Source of the DNA: Comamonadaceae bacterium
GTDB lineage: Bacteria > Pseudomonadota > Gammaproteobacteria > Burkholderiales > Burkholderiaceae
NCBI GenBank assembly: GCA_947377705.1
Contig: CANCGU010000096.1
Span: 1 to 9,309 of the forward strand
Direction of reading: 5' to 3'
DNA: 9,309 nucleotides
The notes beneath the pieces were generated by a model that made no database searches, was not told the origin of the DNA, and saw only the letters and a list, made by a program, of their open reading frames with translations. Below, in pieces: positions 8,014 to 9,309 of this stretch. How positions within the stretch are numbered: position 1 is the first letter of the stretch; each line of letters opens with the position of its first letter. The translations under genes and the position numbers were made by a program.

Positions 8014-8853
8014 TTAATGGGTGGGCAACATGCCGCGCAAACCCGCACGCTGAGCCATTTTTTGGACTTGGCCTGTTTGCTGCGCGCGCTGTGCAAAATC
8101 AAACAAGTAAGGCATCCCTGCCTCACGCCCTTTGGGGATGGCGATGGCTAAATTTTCAACACCCCATTTGTCGGAGAGCACTTGAACATTTCCCATTTTT
8201 TCGGCTAACTCAAACAAGATGCCTTTGTTCGTGGCGAAGGCGTCCAATTGACGCTCATTCAACATCTGCTGCACTTGCGCCAAAGAAGGGACCGGAACAA
8301 TCGAGGCATTTTTCAAACGCTGGCTGAGCACGCCTTGCGATGAGCTCCCCTGGCTCACGCCCAAACGCACGCCCGACCGATCAGCGTCTTCAAAGCGTTG
8401 AATTGGGCTGTGCTTGGGCACAAGAATGCCTAATTCGAGTTGAATCAATGCTGGAGTGAAATCAACCTCTTTGGCACGCGCAGCTGTGGCGTTCGTAAAG
8501 GTCATGTCCACTTGGCCTTTTTTCAAAGCCTCAATCACTTCGGCAACGCGTGGGTATTGAACGATCTCCACAGGCACTGCCAATTGCTTTGCCAGCAGGT
8601 GACCCAACTCAAATGCGACGCCTGATGACTCACCTGTTTTGGCATCTCGAAGCCATGACGTGGGACTTCCCAAGTAAACGCCTACCCGTAAAACGCCTTG
8701 CGGGGCCAAGGTTTGCTGAACCAAAGGCGAAGCCGCTGTCGGCGTGACCAGTACACGATTGGCATCCTGCGGAACGTCAGCACATGAACTGAGCGCCAAA
8801 CATGCAGCAAGCAACCAGCCATAAAAAGGAACGCGGCGAATCAACGTGTGCAT
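8014..8853 (-). CDS. Family-3 solute-binding lipoprotein (SBP_bac_3, amino-acid-receptor-like)
   Basis: This 279-aa protein has the periplasmic binding fold of the polar amino-acid receptor family (SBP_bac_3). The N-terminus has RR, a hydrophobic run, and two possible lipobox cysteines: LSSC (C24) or LAAC (C18). It is therefore probably membrane-anchored. Family landmarks are LRVGVY (55-60), GVAFELGHLLAKQL (78-91), GQVDMTFTNATAARAKEVDF (113-132, with R126 where the family binds the ligand carboxylate) and GVSQGSSSQ (165-173). In the hinge-side motif LDAFATNKG, N209 stands where amino-acid receptors usually have the Asp that holds the ligand's amino group. This hints at a ligand without an amino group. 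AAGGA lies 8 nt before the ATG. The gene sits 21 nt after one Bug gene and 19 nt before another, inside the pmd operon, and no ABC permease is present. Confidence 0.88.
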   Translation of the reverse strand: MHTLIRRVPFYGWLLAACLALSSCADVPQDANRVLVTPTAASPLVQQTLAPQGVLRVGVYLGSPTSWLRDAKTGESSGVAFELGHLLAKQLAVPVEIVQYPRVAEVIEALKKGQVDMTFTNATAARAKEVDFTPALIQLELGILVPKHSPIQRFEDADRSGVRLGVSQGSSSQGVLSQRLKNASIVPVPSLAQVQQMLNERQLDAFATNKGILFELAEKMGNVQVLSDKWGVENLAIAIPKGREAGMPYLFDFAQRAQQTGQVQKMAQRAGLRGMLPTH

Positions 8854-8874
8854 GTCATGAGTCCTTGTTGAGCA

Positions 8875-9309
8875 TCAGTCCAAAGACACTTGCGCTTTTT
8901 TGATGATGCCGCCAAAGCGGGTGGATTCGGCCTGGATGTAGGCGTTCAACTGCTCGCGGGTCAATGTGAAAGGTTCGTACGCAAATGAGACAAACTTTTC
9001 GCGCACATCAGGTTCAGCCAAGGCTTTTTCGATATCGCGTTGAATTTTGTCGGTCACCACTTTGGGCAATCCGCGTGGCGCAGCGATGGTGGTCCAGCCA
9101 CTCACTTCAAACCCTGCAGGCCCACCCGACTCACCCATGGTGGGCACATTGGGAAATGCACTCACGCGTTTGGGTGCAGCTACGGCCAAATATTGCAACT
9201 TGCCTGCGCGGTACATAGCGCCGGCTGTGGCGTTCGAGCCCAAAGCAAATGACAGTTCGCGATTGGCCACGCCTGTGTAGAGCATGCTGGTTTCTTTGTA
9301 AATCACATG
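8875..9309 (-). CDS. Bug/TctC-family solute-binding protein (partial, C-terminal part)
   Basis: The last 144 residues of a second Bug-family receptor are visible; the frame is open to the right edge, so the start and signal peptide are outside the window. Family signs are the strand-loop AGKLQYLAVAAPKR, the motif FPNVPTMGESG, the FEVSGWTTIAAPRGLP segment, and a helical end with IQRDIEKALAEPDVREKF. It parallels the complete Bug protein at 7029-7994 (FPDVPTIAESG, then APVATPKPIV), but the two differ widely, so they are paralogues and not a recent duplication. It is the most upstream visible gene of the pmd operon; the lipoprotein gene starts 21 nt after its stop. The operon's promoter must lie further right. 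Ligand unknown, presumably an aromatic or alicyclic carboxylate. Confidence 0.92.
   Translation of the reverse strand, partial: HVIYKETSMLYTGVANRELSFALGSNATAGAMYRAGKLQYLAVAAPKRVSAFPNVPTMGESGGPAGFEVSGWTTIAAPRGLPKVVTDKIQRDIEKALAEPDVREKFVSFAYEPFTLTREQLNAYIQAESTRFGGIIKKAQVSLD

Noticed and set aside
7995..8126. In-frame N-terminal extension of the Bug receptor to an ATG at 8126
   Set aside because: It would overlap the end of the lipoprotein gene by more than 100 nt and bury the signal peptide. GGAG precedes the ATG at 7994.
8841..8858. Second ATG 5 nt upstream of the lipoprotein start, opening a 5-codon frame (MTCTR)
   Set aside because: Its spacing to AAGGA is only 3 nt and the frame ends at once. 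It could act as a tiny leader, but nothing supports translation.

Overview
The window is a piece of a bacterial aromatic-acid catabolism locus. It most resembles a Comamonadaceae-type betaproteobacterium (Burkholderiales). Reasons: the gene order pmdD-pmdA-pmdB-pmdC as in Comamonas, Bug/TctC-type periplasmic receptors that are expanded in this group, moderately high GC by eye, and very compact operons. This placement is inference from gene content; no marker gene is present.

Layout. (1) Positions 1-995, minus strand: an IclR-family regulator followed, 3 nt downstream, by the start of an FAD_binding_2 flavoprotein that runs off the left edge. (2) Positions 996-1120: an AT-rich divergent promoter region with a palindromic, operator-like core. 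(3) Positions 1121-3718, plus strand: an AroE-like NAD(P)-dependent dehydrogenase and, 3 nt later, a 599-aa flavoprotein of the 3-ketosteroid-delta1-dehydrogenase-like (KstD-like) group. (4) Positions 3727-3768: a perfect 19-bp-arm hairpin, a bidirectional terminator between the convergent operons. (5) Positions 3778-9309, minus strand: one tightly packed operon. In transcription order it holds a Bug receptor (5' end off the right edge), a family-3 solute-binding lipoprotein, a second Bug receptor, 2-pyrone-4,6-dicarboxylate hydrolase (pmdD), protocatechuate 4,5-dioxygenase alpha (pmdA) and beta (pmdB), and CHMS dehydrogenase (pmdC).

How it works together. PmdAB opens protocatechuate (or a close catechol-carboxylate) between C4 and C5. 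PmdC oxidises the cyclised semialdehyde to 2-pyrone-4,6-dicarboxylate (PDC), and PmdD hydrolyses PDC. The tautomerase, hydratase and aldolase that finish the route to pyruvate and oxaloacetate are not in the window and may lie beyond the right edge. The three binding proteins presumably capture the aromatic or alicyclic acid in the periplasm; no permease is visible.

The most interesting part is the left half. An AroE-like dehydrogenase has altered shikimate-contact residues and an NAD-type cofactor site. It sits with two KstD-like flavoproteins under an IclR regulator, back to back with the protocatechuate ring-cleavage operon. A testable inference is that this is a peripheral module that oxidises and desaturates (aromatises) a hydroxylated alicyclic acid, feeding protocatechuate or a relative into the pmd operon.
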